A stretch of 64,000 bases of DNA, taken from Sphingobacterium sp. ML3W. GTDB taxonomy: Bacteria > Bacteroidota > Bacteroidia > Sphingobacteriales > Sphingobacteriaceae. The notes below the pieces were generated by a model. It was not told the DNA's origin, searched no databases, and was given only the letters and a program-made list of their open reading frames with translations. Every line of letters starts with the position of its first letter. Within the stretch, counting starts at the first letter, position 1. Positions 41,462 to 49,549 of this stretch are shown one piece after another. The DNA lies in contig NZ_CP009278.1 of the NCBI RefSeq assembly GCF_000747525.1, forward strand, positions 3,658,001 to 3,722,000, given 5' to 3'. Made by a program: the position numbers and the translations under genes.

Positions 41462-42286
41462 ATGCAAGACCACTTATATTTACTAACCGTTGTACAGGGA
41501 TATATTAATTGGAATGTGGATAGTGATATCTTCATTATTCCTTTTATAAACCATCCAATTAAATGGTACGGTATATTTTGGTTGATTGGCATTGCAGCAA
41601 GTTATAATGTTATCAAACGTGTGCTGAGCAAAGATGGGAAGTCGACAGATTTTTTGGATCAATTGACCCTTTATATCATCGCCGGAACGATTATAGGTGC
41701 ACGCTTAGGACATGTATTGTTTTACGACCCGCAATATTATTTAGCAAACCCATTAAAAATAATTGCCATATGGGAAGGTGGATTGGCCAGCCATGGCGGT
41801 GGTATCGGAATATTGGTCGCAATAGCGCTATTTGCGAAGAAAAATAACATCAGTTTTTTATGGATGGCCGATAGAGTCGCTTTAGTTGTCCCGTTGGCTG
41901 GAGGTTGTATCCGCCTGGGTAATTTGATGAATTCAGAAATGATCGGTAAACCTACAGATGTGCCTTGGGCTTTTATTTTCACTAAGATAGACTCGATTCC
42001 GCGTCATCCAGCTCAGTTATACGAGGCAATATTTTGTTTTCTCCTCTTTGCAGCAATGATCGTTAGTTATAAAAAGGATTCTTTCAAAAATAAAAATGGT
42101 AAATCCTTTGGTCTACTGCTTACTGTGCTCTTTAGTTTCCGATTTATCGATGAATTTTTCAAGATCAACCAAGAAGCATTTGAAGATACAATGGCAATAA
42201 ACATGGGACAGATCTTAAGTATTCCATTCATTATTATTGGGCTATATCTACTTATTTTTAATCATAAAGTTAATACCGGAAAATAG
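41462..42286 (+). CDS. lgt: Prolipoprotein diacylglyceryl transferase
   Basis: 274 residues. Transfers diacylglycerol from phosphatidylglycerol to the Cys of lipoproteins in the inner membrane. Several transmembrane helices and the Lgt signature G-G-C-I-R-L-G-N-L-M-N-S-E are visible, with H-G-G-G-I-G near residue 118 and R-H-P-A-Q-L-Y-E. The N-terminal W-Y-G-I-F-W-L is also typical. It would serve the lipoproteins here, including SusD. Confidence 0.95.
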   Translation: MQDHLYLLTVVQGYINWNVDSDIFIIPFINHPIKWYGIFWLIGIAASYNVIKRVLSKDGKSTDFLDQLTLYIIAGTIIGARLGHVLFYDPQYYLANPLKIIAIWEGGLASHGGGIGILVAIALFAKKNNISFLWMADRVALVVPLAGGCIRLGNLMNSEMIGKPTDVPWAFIFTKIDSIPRHPAQLYEAIFCFLLFAAMIVSYKKDSFKNKNGKSFGLLLTVLFSFRFIDEFFKINQEAFEDTMAINMGQILSIPFIIIGLYLLIFNHKVNTGK

Positions 42287-42412
42287 ATTCGTGACCCGTA
42301 CACCACAGCAATCAGATTAACCGTCTTTACGTTTGCACCAAGATGGGAAAGGGTTACGATAGCACCGTAATATTTACTAATTTAACTGCAGAATTAAATA
42401 AACACTATACAA

Positions 42413-42868
42413 TTGAAAAAGATATTATTACTGATCACTTCTGTAATTTTAACGATTACAGCGTCATTTGGACAGATCCACAAACCTGTAAAATGGACAG
42501 TTGCTAGTAAAAAAATAAATAGCAAAGAGGCCGTGCTTTTCGTCAAAGCAACTATCCAGAATGGTTGGCATATTTATGCTCTAAATTTAAACGGTGATGG
42601 TCCCATACCAACATCGTTTTCTTTTCAAAAATCTGCAGATTTTTCATTAATTGGTAAAACTTTAGAACCATCACCAAAAGTAAAACACGAGAAAGTGTTC
42701 AAGATGGATGTCGGTTATTTTATTAATGAAGTCGTTTTTCAGCAAAAAGTAAAATTGAATAATGATAAAGGGGTTGCCAATGCTAGGGGTATAGTTAAAT
42801 GGCAAAGTTGTGATGCCACGCAATGTTTACCACAAGAAGAATACGCTTTTATAATACCAGTTAAGTAA
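42413..42868 (+). CDS. DsbD N-terminal-like exported protein
   Basis: 151 residues starting at a TTG (42413), since no ATG precedes the signal peptide K-K-I-L-L-L-I-T-S-V. The mature part has K-A-T-I-Q-N-G-W-H-I-Y-A-L-N and W-Q-S-C-D-A-T-Q-C-L-P with the Cys pair of the DsbD alpha domain. It would accept electrons in the periplasm. Stand-alone versions are common in Bacteroidota. Follows lgt by 126 bp. Confidence 0.8.
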   Translation: MKKILLLITSVILTITASFGQIHKPVKWTVASKKINSKEAVLFVKATIQNGWHIYALNLNGDGPIPTSFSFQKSADFSLIGKTLEPSPKVKHEKVFKMDVGYFINEVVFQQKVKLNNDKGVANARGIVKWQSCDATQCLPQEEYAFIIPVK

Positions 42869-42985
42869 AGCTTTTCTATTGCTTCAGTTGGTCAGATGGA
42901 GAACTATTGCATAAACTAAAATATTCAAGAATGTTAATACAGGAAGATAAATTCATAATCCGCTTTATCAGCAGCTGATTCCTCA

Positions 42986-43078
42986 ATAAATTAAAACTTC
43001 AATCGAAAGCCAACATACTCCTGCATCTTCACCCCGAAGAGCCACTTGTCAGCTAGGTTATTACCTACATGGGAGAGT
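42986..43078 (-). pseudogene. Decayed gene end, shared with 62385-62465
   Basis: On the minus strand this reads L-A-D-K-W-L-F-G-V-K-M-Q-E-Y-V-G-F-R-L-K-F then stop. A similar but stop-interrupted sequence lies before the other MauE module. Gene identity unknown. It marks that the duplicated segment extends upstream of the 250-bp repeat. The rest of 42869-43150 shows no gene. Confidence 0.5.
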
Positions 43079-43150
43079 TCAGCATCCATATTAAGTATTT
43101 CTGGGTGAAAAATCATCATAAAAAACAAGGAAAATTTCAAACTTCCCGAT

Positions 43151-43399
43151 TTCACGCAGAATTCTGCTTTGCAACAATCTCAATGCCGTAATTAGCAGAA
43201 AACGAAAAAAACCACTATCTCCAAAGTGACATTTATTGTACAACAGTATTTTTGTATTGAATTGGAATAAAAAATGCGCAATTGTAACAATAAAACTGTC
43301 GCATTTCTTACATTTTTTTTGCAACATCTGTTGCAAAAAAAATGTAAGAAATCTGCTAACGCTCCCCCTACTTTCCTCTTTACCTTAGTCTTAGTTTAA
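43151..43399 (+). repeat. 250-bp upstream repeat, copy 2 (stem type B)
   Basis: Hairpin at 43301-43356: ATTTCTTACA with eight T then GCAACA, followed by TGTTGC, eight A and TGTAAGAAAT. This is a 24-bp perfect stem, the longest of the five copies. Ends in TACCTTAG near 43381. Directly upstream of the MauE-like gene at 43423. Confidence 0.88.
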
Positions 43400-43422
43400 T
43401 TCACCAGATAAAAACTGACATT

Positions 43423-43845
43423 ATGATTGCGACATTTATTACATATATCATTGCTGCCACGTTCGCCCTTCTTTGGGCATACATAGCGTTACCAAAACTT
43501 GCTAGGCTCAAGTCATTTGGCAGAATCTTAGGGTCACAAGCCATACCGAAATGGACTGTTCCAATTTTGACTTGGCTTATCCCTTTACTAGAAATTTGTG
43601 CTGTCTGTCTGTTGCTGTTCCCGGAGACCATGTTGTTGGGCTTGTATTTCTCCTTCGGATTGATGTTGATCTTCACGCTCTATGTCTCCGGGATTATTTT
43701 TCAGATCTATGACATCTACCCCAGCTCTTCGGGTGCACTATTCAAGAGAATGACTTGGAGAAAACATCTCAAAGTTAATATAGGATTGACATGTATTGCC
43801 TTAGTGGGCGTCCTCATGGAGCAGTTTAACTTATTTAGAAACTAA
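43423..43845 (+). CDS. MauE/DoxX-like membrane protein lacking its Cys motif
   Basis: 140 residues with four hydrophobic helices (5-20, 45-65, 70-95, 115-135), the MauE/DoxX redox membrane fold. The paralogue at 62808 has Y-P-C-P-C-G-G in the loop before the last helix. Here it reads Y-P-S-S-S-G-A, so both Cys are gone while the rest is strongly conserved. Such proteins are thought to take part in thiol redox. This copy may be inactive or altered. The gene is intact otherwise. Confidence 0.82.
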   Translation: MIATFITYIIAATFALLWAYIALPKLARLKSFGRILGSQAIPKWTVPILTWLIPLLEICAVCLLLFPETMLLGLYFSFGLMLIFTLYVSGIIFQIYDIYPSSSGALFKRMTWRKHLKVNIGLTCIALVGVLMEQFNLFRN

Positions 43846-43881
43846 AGTTTACGCTTTTTGATTTATAAAAGCACCACGATT

Positions 43882-44129
43882 ATGCCATGGTTTTCATACA
43901 CCCCTGCTGCAAAAAAGTAGACGACCAAAAAGCTAAGAATCAGTACCCCCTATATGGTGATCATCCACCACACCGTGAAGGGCCACGTTATGATCTGTAC
44001 CATTCCAGCGATGGATGACCGCAAAAAACCGATCATCACCTGTTATCTGTAGAAAGAAATCTGCTGCGCAATGTAGCCCCATAAAAGTACAACCAATGTG
44101 TTAGTAAAAGGTAGTGATTTGGAGAGTGC
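43882..44129 (+). pseudogene. Broken MPW-family gene
   Basis: M-P-W-F-S-Y-T-P-A-A-K-K then TAG, and two further in-frame stops. The following frame is a clear decayed copy of the gene at 63267 (K-K-P-I-I-T-C, then T-N-V-L-V-K). The conserved leader hairpin (43853-43872) is retained. One member of the family lost after duplication. Confidence 0.85.
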
Positions 44130-44186
44130 GATTAATATTGAAACTTTATCATAGTGTTATTCATAATTGTTTATTCCTTGTGTTAT

Positions 44187-44307
44187 GATGTTGGCCCCGT
44201 ACCACTTGCTCAGAAGAGTAAACGCTGGTACGGCGCCTAACATCAGACAAAAGGCACAGTAGCATGATATAAAAGGGCGATGCTGAAAACCCTAAAATAG
44301 AGTAAGC
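44187..44307 (+). ncRNA. Conserved intergenic RNA-like element, copy b
   Basis: GATGTT pairs with AACATC (44187/44239-44244). CGTACCA pairs with TGGTACG (7 bp), and TTGCTC-AGAA-GAGTAA forms an inner hairpin. The 3' domain GGG-CGATGCTGAAAA-CCC and AATAGAGTAAGC are nearly identical to copies a and c. Ends 32 bases before the small gene at 44340. It lies after the broken MPW copy, yet is well preserved. Confidence 0.65.
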
Positions 44308-44339
44308 TGGGATTGGACTTTAGGTAAAAGCATTGCGCG

Positions 44340-44591
44340 ATGAGAAATTGGTATCTATATACACCACAACAAGGTATTCCTCAAGACCCAACAGACCCGA
44401 GTCAATATACCCTAAATGTAGAAGGTACCAAGCCACCATCCAATAGGGTTACGGGGAAAATATATGCTATACGTGCCCATTTTGATGCTGATAAATTGCC
44501 AATCATCGATGGAATGATGAAACAGGAATTAGCGATGGCGATATACTATGGATGCAATAGAGAGCACATCATCCTACGCCATGATCTATGA
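44340..44591 (+). CDS. Tiny MPW-related protein, second subfamily (83 aa)
   Basis: M-R-N-W-Y-L-Y-T-P at the start, then D-P-T-D-P-S-Q-Y-T-L, K-I-Y-A-I-R-A, L-P-I-I-D and H-I-I-L-R. Closest relative in the window is the gene at 37939, and both follow the RNA-like element. Cytosolic by sequence. Unknown function. Confidence 0.7.
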   Translation: MRNWYLYTPQQGIPQDPTDPSQYTLNVEGTKPPSNRVTGKIYAIRAHFDADKLPIIDGMMKQELAMAIYYGCNREHIILRHDL

Positions 44592-44685
44592 ACGCTAATA
44601 GGTACAAGATTTAGTACCTAAAAAATAAGGAATACACCGAAAATCCTGAACAGAGTAGACAAAAGAAAATTTTCAAGCCTCATCA

Positions 44686-44938
44686 TTTCACGCAGAATTT
44701 CGCTTTGCCACAATCGCAATGCCGAAATAAGCAGAAATCGAAAAAAACTTCCACCACCCAAGTGACATTTATTGAGTAATAGGATTTTCATATTATTACA
44801 CAATAAAAAATGCGCACTTGTAACAATAAAAGAGTCGCAAATGACCCACTTTTTTTGCAACATATGTTGCAAAATTAATGGGTCATTTGCGGTCACACTC
44901 CTCCTACTTTCCTCTTTATCTTAGTCATAGTTTAAATC
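44686..44938 (+). repeat. 250-bp upstream repeat, copy 3 (stem type A)
   Basis: Hairpin at 44837-44890 with outer GCAAATGACCCA/TGGGTCATTTGC and an inner perfect TTTTGCAACA/TGTTGCAAAA. Ends with TATCTTAG. Heads the small-ORF/Crp-like operon rather than a MauE gene. A short copy of the RNA element tail (GAAAATCCTGAACAGAGTAG) precedes it at about 44639-44658. Confidence 0.88.
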
Positions 44939-44959
44939 AATAACTAACCCAATACTATT

Positions 44960-45070
44960 ATGAACAATTTAAATCAATCACGTTTCTATCCTTTAAACGC
45001 AAGACCTAATCTACAGCACAAAATCATACAAGGTCAATCCTTAAAAACCAATAGTCATGAAGGAACATAA
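44960..45070 (+). CDS. Possible 36-aa peptide upstream of the Crp-like gene
   Basis: ATG at 44960, 22 bases after the repeat, to TAA at 45070, overlapping the Crp-like start by 14 bases. The overlap suggests coupling, or a leader peptide. Basic and Asn/Gln-rich with no signal. It may be a leader or a non-coding accident. Confidence 0.35.
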   Translation: MNNLNQSRFYPLNARPNLQHKIIQGQSLKTNSHEGT

Positions 45071-45650
45071 GAATAACCTGATCAAGCATTATATGAAGAC
45101 GATGCTCAATTTGACTCCTGATCGGGAGCAATTATTGTTTGAGCGTATAGCCCCCATGTTCACCATCCAATCGGCTCTAAAACTCCAAGATTTAGAATCG
45201 CCTGGACCAGCCAATGAAGGACGCATCTGGTATTCTGCACAAGCTATGGTCCACAGCTATTACTACAGCAAGAGTAGAGATGCTCCTTATGGAACACAGA
45301 TCTGGAAGAAAAGAGAAGCTATCCTATTTGCATCTAGCCTGTTGAATGGTACTGATCGGACCAATTATGTACAGATGCTCGAAGACGGAATCGTCACATC
45401 CATTAGCTATCCAGATATGCTGACCATTCGCAGTGAATTTCCAGAAGTATCTGCCGATATTGAACAGGTCATCCTGCAGAATGAGCAAGCCTATCAGCAT
45501 CGGGTCCAATTGCTCAATGAACCCTCACTGGATCGCATCATGCGGTTTGAGAAGGAAAACCGACTGTTCTGCAGTATTGCCTCATTACATTATAAAGCCA
45601 TGCATGTAGGCCTTACTAGACAGACCTACGCTTTTCTTAAGAAGAAGTAG
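45057..45650 (+). CDS. Crp/Fnr-like regulator, divergent
   Basis: 197 residues with the beta-roll layout of a cyclic-nucleotide-binding-type sensor (E-G-R-I-W-Y-S-A-Q-A-M-V, I-W-K-K-R-E-A-I-L-F). The C-terminal helix pair, A-M-H-V-G-L-T-R-Q-T-Y-A-F-L-K, matches the last helix of a Crp-type HTH. This form with a weak HTH is common in Bacteroidota. It shares its upstream repeat with the MauE/MPW loci, so it may regulate them or be co-regulated. Confidence 0.7.
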   Translation: MKEHKNNLIKHYMKTMLNLTPDREQLLFERIAPMFTIQSALKLQDLESPGPANEGRIWYSAQAMVHSYYYSKSRDAPYGTQIWKKREAILFASSLLNGTDRTNYVQMLEDGIVTSISYPDMLTIRSEFPEVSADIEQVILQNEQAYQHRVQLLNEPSLDRIMRFEKENRLFCSIASLHYKAMHVGLTRQTYAFLKKK

Positions 45651-45660
45651 CCCGTAAAAA

Positions 45661-45706
45661 AGGTACACTCTTTTGTTATTCGAAATCAAAAGAGCGTATC
45701 TTTTCA
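45661..45706 (+). terminator. Hairpin terminator after the Crp-like gene
   Basis: CTCTTTTG pairs with CAAAAGAG across a 12-base loop, with partial outer pairing and a TCTTTTC end. Directly follows the stop codon. Confidence 0.6.
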
Positions 45707-45790
45707 ATACCCTATCTCATCCTTATTTTACGCATAAGATACAGTACATAACAACAAAAAAGGAAGGTGTAAAAATTTCGAACCACCCTA

Positions 45791-46040
45791 TTTCACGCAG
45801 AATTCCGCTCAGCAACAATCTCAATGCCGCAATAGCCAGAAATCTAAAAAACTTCCATCTCCAAATTGAAATTTATTGCATAACAGGATTTTTATATCGA
45901 ATCGTAATAAAAAATGCGCACTTGTAACAATAAAAGAGTCGCATTTCTTACATTTTTATTGCAACAGATGTAACAATAAAAATGTAAGAAATCTGCTAAC
46001 GCTCCCTTCAAAATCCTCTTTACCTTAGTCTTAGTTCAAA
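45791..46040 (+). repeat. 250-bp upstream repeat, copy 4 (stem type B)
   Basis: Hairpin 45941-45996: CATTTCTTACATTTTTATTG pairs with CAATAAAAATGTAAGAAAT over 19 bases, loop CAACAGATGTAA. Ends with TACCTTAG. No intact gene follows directly; the next family gene is at 46600. Copies 4 and 5 both carry TGTAACAATAAAA twice. Confidence 0.87.
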
Positions 46041-46166
46041 TCAACAATAAAAGAAGATTGCTCTACATCTATACAGAATGGCTGTTATTCTTAAGATGTA
46101 AGCACTTCGAAACAGTAAAATGGGTTCGTTAGGGTTGCGATTCCGTTTAGTTGAATAATGTCATGA

Positions 46167-46199
46167 TTCCCTAGCTCGAAAAGAGCTGGGGAATTTTTT
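46167..46199 (+). terminator. Intrinsic terminator
   Basis: TTCCCTAGCTC-GAAAA-GAGCTGGGGAA with six T. It lies 130 bases downstream of repeat copy 4, so a transcript from that repeat would end here as an RNA of roughly 150 nt unless read through. Confidence 0.8.
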
Positions 46200-46226
46200 A
46201 AGCACAGTTTAAAATTAGCATACACA

Positions 46227-46475
46227 ATGAAAACAAACATGACCAATACACCACATATGCCAGACCTTATCCAATGGATAAAGCAGGAGCAACTGTGCCT
46301 ACGCACTGCGCTACATGGCCAGTTGGTATTGTCATGCCCTATACTGGTGATCATAATTTTGCATGTTTATATATTGGTTAGGTATTCAAATTTTAGTTTT
46401 AAAAATTGGTTCGTGCCATTAAAAATGAGGTATCCACTTAAATTCGCCATCTTCCCCGGCAGGCGGGAACGGTAA
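46227..46475 (+). CDS. Doubtful small membrane protein (82 aa)
   Basis: An ATG frame with one hydrophobic segment (V-L-S-C-P-I-L-V-I-I-I-L-H-V-Y-I-L) and a basic end. No family recognised. It may be the remnant of a longer gene. It fills part of the 400-bp gap between the terminator and the MPW gene. The rest of the gap holds nothing recognisable. Confidence 0.3.
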   Translation: MKTNMTNTPHMPDLIQWIKQEQLCLRTALHGQLVLSCPILVIIILHVYILVRYSNFSFKNWFVPLKMRYPLKFAIFPGRRER

Positions 46476-46599
46476 AACAAAAGAGCTATCCAAATGAAAC
46501 AATGTCCTGAGGTACGCTTATTTTAGAGAACACTTGAGGGTGAACTTAAAGGGCCAATGTAAACAATAAGAATATGATAAAGTTTAAAGTATTAGTATT

Positions 46600-46830
46600 A
46601 TGCCCTGGTTCAAATTAGATTCATACGGTACTCCTACAGATGCTCAAGACTATTCATTAGTAGGTACAATTCCTCCTTCGGGATGTGATGGTACTGATCA
46701 AATCTGTGCAGTGCAAGCAACTGCGGATTCCAATAATTTTCCGCAACTAACTACTGCGTTGAAAGACCAAATGATCAATGCCTTACATACAAGGACGGCA
46801 TCCACTAATGTACAGTTAAAAGATGCTTAG
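46600..46830 (+). CDS. Tiny MPW-family protein, divergent (76 aa)
   Basis: M-P-W-F-K-L-D-S-Y at the start, then Y-S-L-V-G, I-P-P-S-G-C, Q-I-C-A-V-Q-A and N-V-Q-L-K at the end. Keeps the Cys pair and framework, but the Pro-Ile-Ile-Thr block reads F-P-Q-L-T-T. Shortest leader of the family (AAAGTTTAAAGTATTAGTATT). A bidirectional terminator follows. Confidence 0.72.
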   Translation: MPWFKLDSYGTPTDAQDYSLVGTIPPSGCDGTDQICAVQATADSNNFPQLTTALKDQMINALHTRTASTNVQLKDA

Positions 46831-46881
46831 GATTATCAAATATAACAAGGCGTAAGAACGAGATTCCGATGCCTAAAGTAT

Positions 46882-46925
46882 AAAACAGTAACGAGGTAAT
46901 CCTTATTTACCCCGTTACTGTTTTA
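46882..46925. terminator. Bidirectional terminator
   Basis: AACAGTAACG and CGTTACTGTT with GGTAA/TTTACC inside, flanked by A and T runs on both sides. It separates the MPW gene (plus) from the thioredoxin-like gene (minus). Confidence 0.85.
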
Positions 46926-48173
46926 TTTCAACTCCTCAAACACCAATACCTCTATCAATCGCCTCTCTTCCACTAGCGTTAAGCCATACTTTATTAATTG
47001 CTCATTCAATTTCTCTAAATTGGAATAATCCTTGATTCGAATATTTATTTTGGAGTTCACCTCATCCACTACTGGCGGAAAATCCCCTTGATAATCGACC
47101 ATAAATGCAAGTACTCCAGTCCCCTCTAATCCACCAACACTTTCTAATTGCTTAATAGTATTTTTCCCTTCCTTTATTTTCCTGATGACCAAACAAGGCA
47201 TTTCCTTTGTATCCCAATAGACTTTTAAACCAAAGAATCCATTCAGATCATTCAAAATGATCCCTGCTTGCTGCAATTCTGATCTTCTAACACGATCACA
47301 ACGTTCATAAGAAACTCCGTTTTTCAATAACCAGACATTCTTTCCTCCCGAACCCTTCGGATATTGGTATTTACTTTGATCTCGAACCTTCCATAGCAAA
47401 CGCTCCTCTTTTAATAAGAATGTTGGTTTCTTTATTTTACTCCAAGCGGCTGTATAGGCACCTAAGATATCCATATTATAGAAAGTAGTCTTTTGTAAAG
47501 CAGTTGTAGAATCGACAGCAATTTGAATACCTGTCGTTTCTACACCATTTTTAAAACCAAAAATCTTGACTGAACCAACCAGCTGCTCTTGCCCAAATGC
47601 GCTGCTATTCTCATCCAATCCCTCATTAAAATCAGACTTGAACGGTAATTGAATAGTACCATTATTGTATAAGGCTTCAATATTTTCCGCTTTTACAAAA
47701 TCCGAATAGGTTATCGCTTGCACTTTATTGTGGTAAAGCCATGCTGTATGTGGCACACCCTTATGTGGAAAATAGCTTCTCAAAAGATTCGCAGAGTAAA
47801 TCGTTGACAGTTTAACATGGTGCTCTTTCAAGAAACTACTCGTTTCAAAAAACTTTTCAATGGCCTTCTGATCCTGCCAAGTCACCAAGATTACTTGCAA
47901 TTTAGCTCCCATTTCATCCTGCAACTTTTGCAACTTCGGCATAGCCGCGATGCAATTTGTACAATAAGTATCGAAAAAATCTAAGATGACCACTTTATCA
48001 CTCAACGATTTGATATCGATCCTATCCTGTTTATAGTTAAGAGCGGGTTGCAATGGCAAGTCTGGTAACAACTGCCCTATTCTCAATTCTTGACTACGGT
48101 CAATTTGCTTTTGCGCCCAAATTATTGGGCACAAAAGAAAGTTTGCAATTATTACTAATATTATTTTTTTCAT
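46923..48173 (-). CDS. TlpA-like thioredoxin-domain protein of a SusCD locus
   Basis: 416 residues with a signal peptide (I-L-V-I-I-A-N-F-L-L-C...W-A-Q) and a thioredoxin fold with V-I-L-D-F-F-D-T-Y-C-T-N-C around residue 72 (redox C-T-N-C). A long C-terminal domain of unknown type follows. Third gene of the SusC-SusD-TlpA set common in Sphingobacteriaceae, 4 bases after SusD. Probably periplasmic and thiol-reducing. Confidence 0.85.
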   Translation of the reverse strand: MKKIILVIIANFLLCPIIWAQKQIDRSQELRIGQLLPDLPLQPALNYKQDRIDIKSLSDKVVILDFFDTYCTNCIAAMPKLQKLQDEMGAKLQVILVTWQDQKAIEKFFETSSFLKEHHVKLSTIYSANLLRSYFPHKGVPHTAWLYHNKVQAITYSDFVKAENIEALYNNGTIQLPFKSDFNEGLDENSSAFGQEQLVGSVKIFGFKNGVETTGIQIAVDSTTALQKTTFYNMDILGAYTAAWSKIKKPTFLLKEERLLWKVRDQSKYQYPKGSGGKNVWLLKNGVSYERCDRVRRSELQQAGIILNDLNGFFGLKVYWDTKEMPCLVIRKIKEGKNTIKQLESVGGLEGTGVLAFMVDYQGDFPPVVDEVNSKINIRIKDYSNLEKLNEQLIKYGLTLVEERRLIEVLVFEELK

Positions 48174-48177
48174 GGCT

Positions 48178-49539
48178 TTATCTTTTATTTTGAAGCATCC
48201 CTGATTCCGATATCACTAAATCAGGAATCAAGTGCGCATATTTCAAACTATTCGGTTCTAATCGAAATTCTTTTCCATCGATGACACGAACCAATGTCTT
48301 CTTAAAGCGATCATCTTGATTCAGCCGCTTTAAATCAGACCAACGTTGTCCACGGAAAATCAACTCCTTTCGACGTTCCTTTAAAATAATCCGAAGCAAT
48401 TTGTCAGGATCAGTTTCTGTTATCGGAATGAAATAATCTACATCAATCCTATTCTTCAACAATGTATTGACATCGGCCAAAGCTTGTGGAACTTTTCCTG
48501 TACGAGCAGCAGATTCTGCCCGAATCAAGTACACTTCACTGGTCGTCAAGCCCACAAAGGGTTGTGCATCCGAATTATCATATGAACCTTTAAAGCCGAA
48601 ATTGTCCACCTCATTAACATTCGGCTGAAAAAAGATATTCTTTCTATAATCATATTCACTATACTCCTCATAAAGATTGGTATCGATTCGAGCCTGATAA
48701 TGAGACAGCAGCGGAGTATACATTCCAATAGCAGGAAATAGCACTTCCTTATTAAAGCGATCGATTGGGTAGCTTGCAGTTTGATTCAACTCTTTATAGT
48801 TCAACAGCTCCTGTTGTACTTGCAAACATGAATCCGCATAAGCATAAGCTTGTTTATAATCTTGCATATCCAAATACACGCGAGCTAATCCAGCATAAGA
48901 GGCGGCTTTATGTGGCCTTCCTTTCAGCGTTTCCGTTTTAGGAAGATGTGCAATCGCCATTTTATAATCTGAGATTATCTGCACAAAGCTTTCCTTCAAA
49001 TTCGCACGTACCGACTTGTAGTCCATATCTGGACTCAAACGTAAGGGTATTCCCATTTCTTCAGCAACTGTACTTTCTCGGTAAGGCATGGTAAAGGTCG
49101 TCGCTACCTGATGGAAAGCAAAAGCACGGAAGAAATGAGCAGCACCCAAGACTTTATTATACTTCTGCATATCCTGACTTGGCCCCAATTTAGAGAGCAC
49201 ATCCAAGATCTGATTACTCAGATACACCACCTTATATGGGTTTTGCCATTGATTATTTAATATGACCATATCAATTGCCCAAATATAGGTTTGCTGATCT
49301 TCAAATTCCGACATAGCAGACCAGTCCGATGCATTCAAAAAATAATCATCGTTAGCCACCTCACCCAAAGTCGGATATCCAGTATTCATCGCTGTATAAT
49401 CATTCAACAGCAATTCACAATGTTCCAGCGATTTTGGAACCACCATTTTCTGATCAGGTTTCAGATCCAAGAAACCAGAGCAGGAACTGCTTATCAGCAC
49501 AGCTATCCCTAGGATTGTTTTTAGTAATATTCTTTTCAT
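48178..49539 (-). CDS. SusD/RagB-family outer-membrane lipoprotein
   Basis: 453 residues. Caps the SusC channel and binds the substrate outside the cell. Lipobox L-I-S-S-S-C near residue 20, then F-L-D-L-K-P-D. The helical TPR-like part is followed by Y-L-I-R-A-E-S-A-A-R-T-G and the C-terminal R-R-K-E-L-I-F-R-G-Q-R-W-S-D-L-K-R, both hallmark SusD blocks. The substrate cannot be told, since no glycoside hydrolase or other enzyme lies nearby. Confidence 0.93.
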   Translation of the reverse strand: MKRILLKTILGIAVLISSSCSGFLDLKPDQKMVVPKSLEHCELLLNDYTAMNTGYPTLGEVANDDYFLNASDWSAMSEFEDQQTYIWAIDMVILNNQWQNPYKVVYLSNQILDVLSKLGPSQDMQKYNKVLGAAHFFRAFAFHQVATTFTMPYRESTVAEEMGIPLRLSPDMDYKSVRANLKESFVQIISDYKMAIAHLPKTETLKGRPHKAASYAGLARVYLDMQDYKQAYAYADSCLQVQQELLNYKELNQTASYPIDRFNKEVLFPAIGMYTPLLSHYQARIDTNLYEEYSEYDYRKNIFFQPNVNEVDNFGFKGSYDNSDAQPFVGLTTSEVYLIRAESAARTGKVPQALADVNTLLKNRIDVDYFIPITETDPDKLLRIILKERRKELIFRGQRWSDLKRLNQDDRFKKTLVRVIDGKEFRLEPNSLKYAHLIPDLVISESGMLQNKR

Positions 49540-49549
49540 GATAATCGAA

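Noticed and set aside
43091..43336. Minus-strand open frames across the 250-bp repeats (also near 37369-37584 and 44618-44896)
   Set aside because: The frames differ in start, end and register between repeat copies, and changes do not respect codons. They are by-products of the repeat.
44187..44244. Integron attC-like palindrome between small genes
   Set aside because: The order is GTTGG...CCTAAC, reverse of the attC layout (RYYYAAC...GTTRRRY), there is no integron integrase in view, and the similarity is limited to a few bases.
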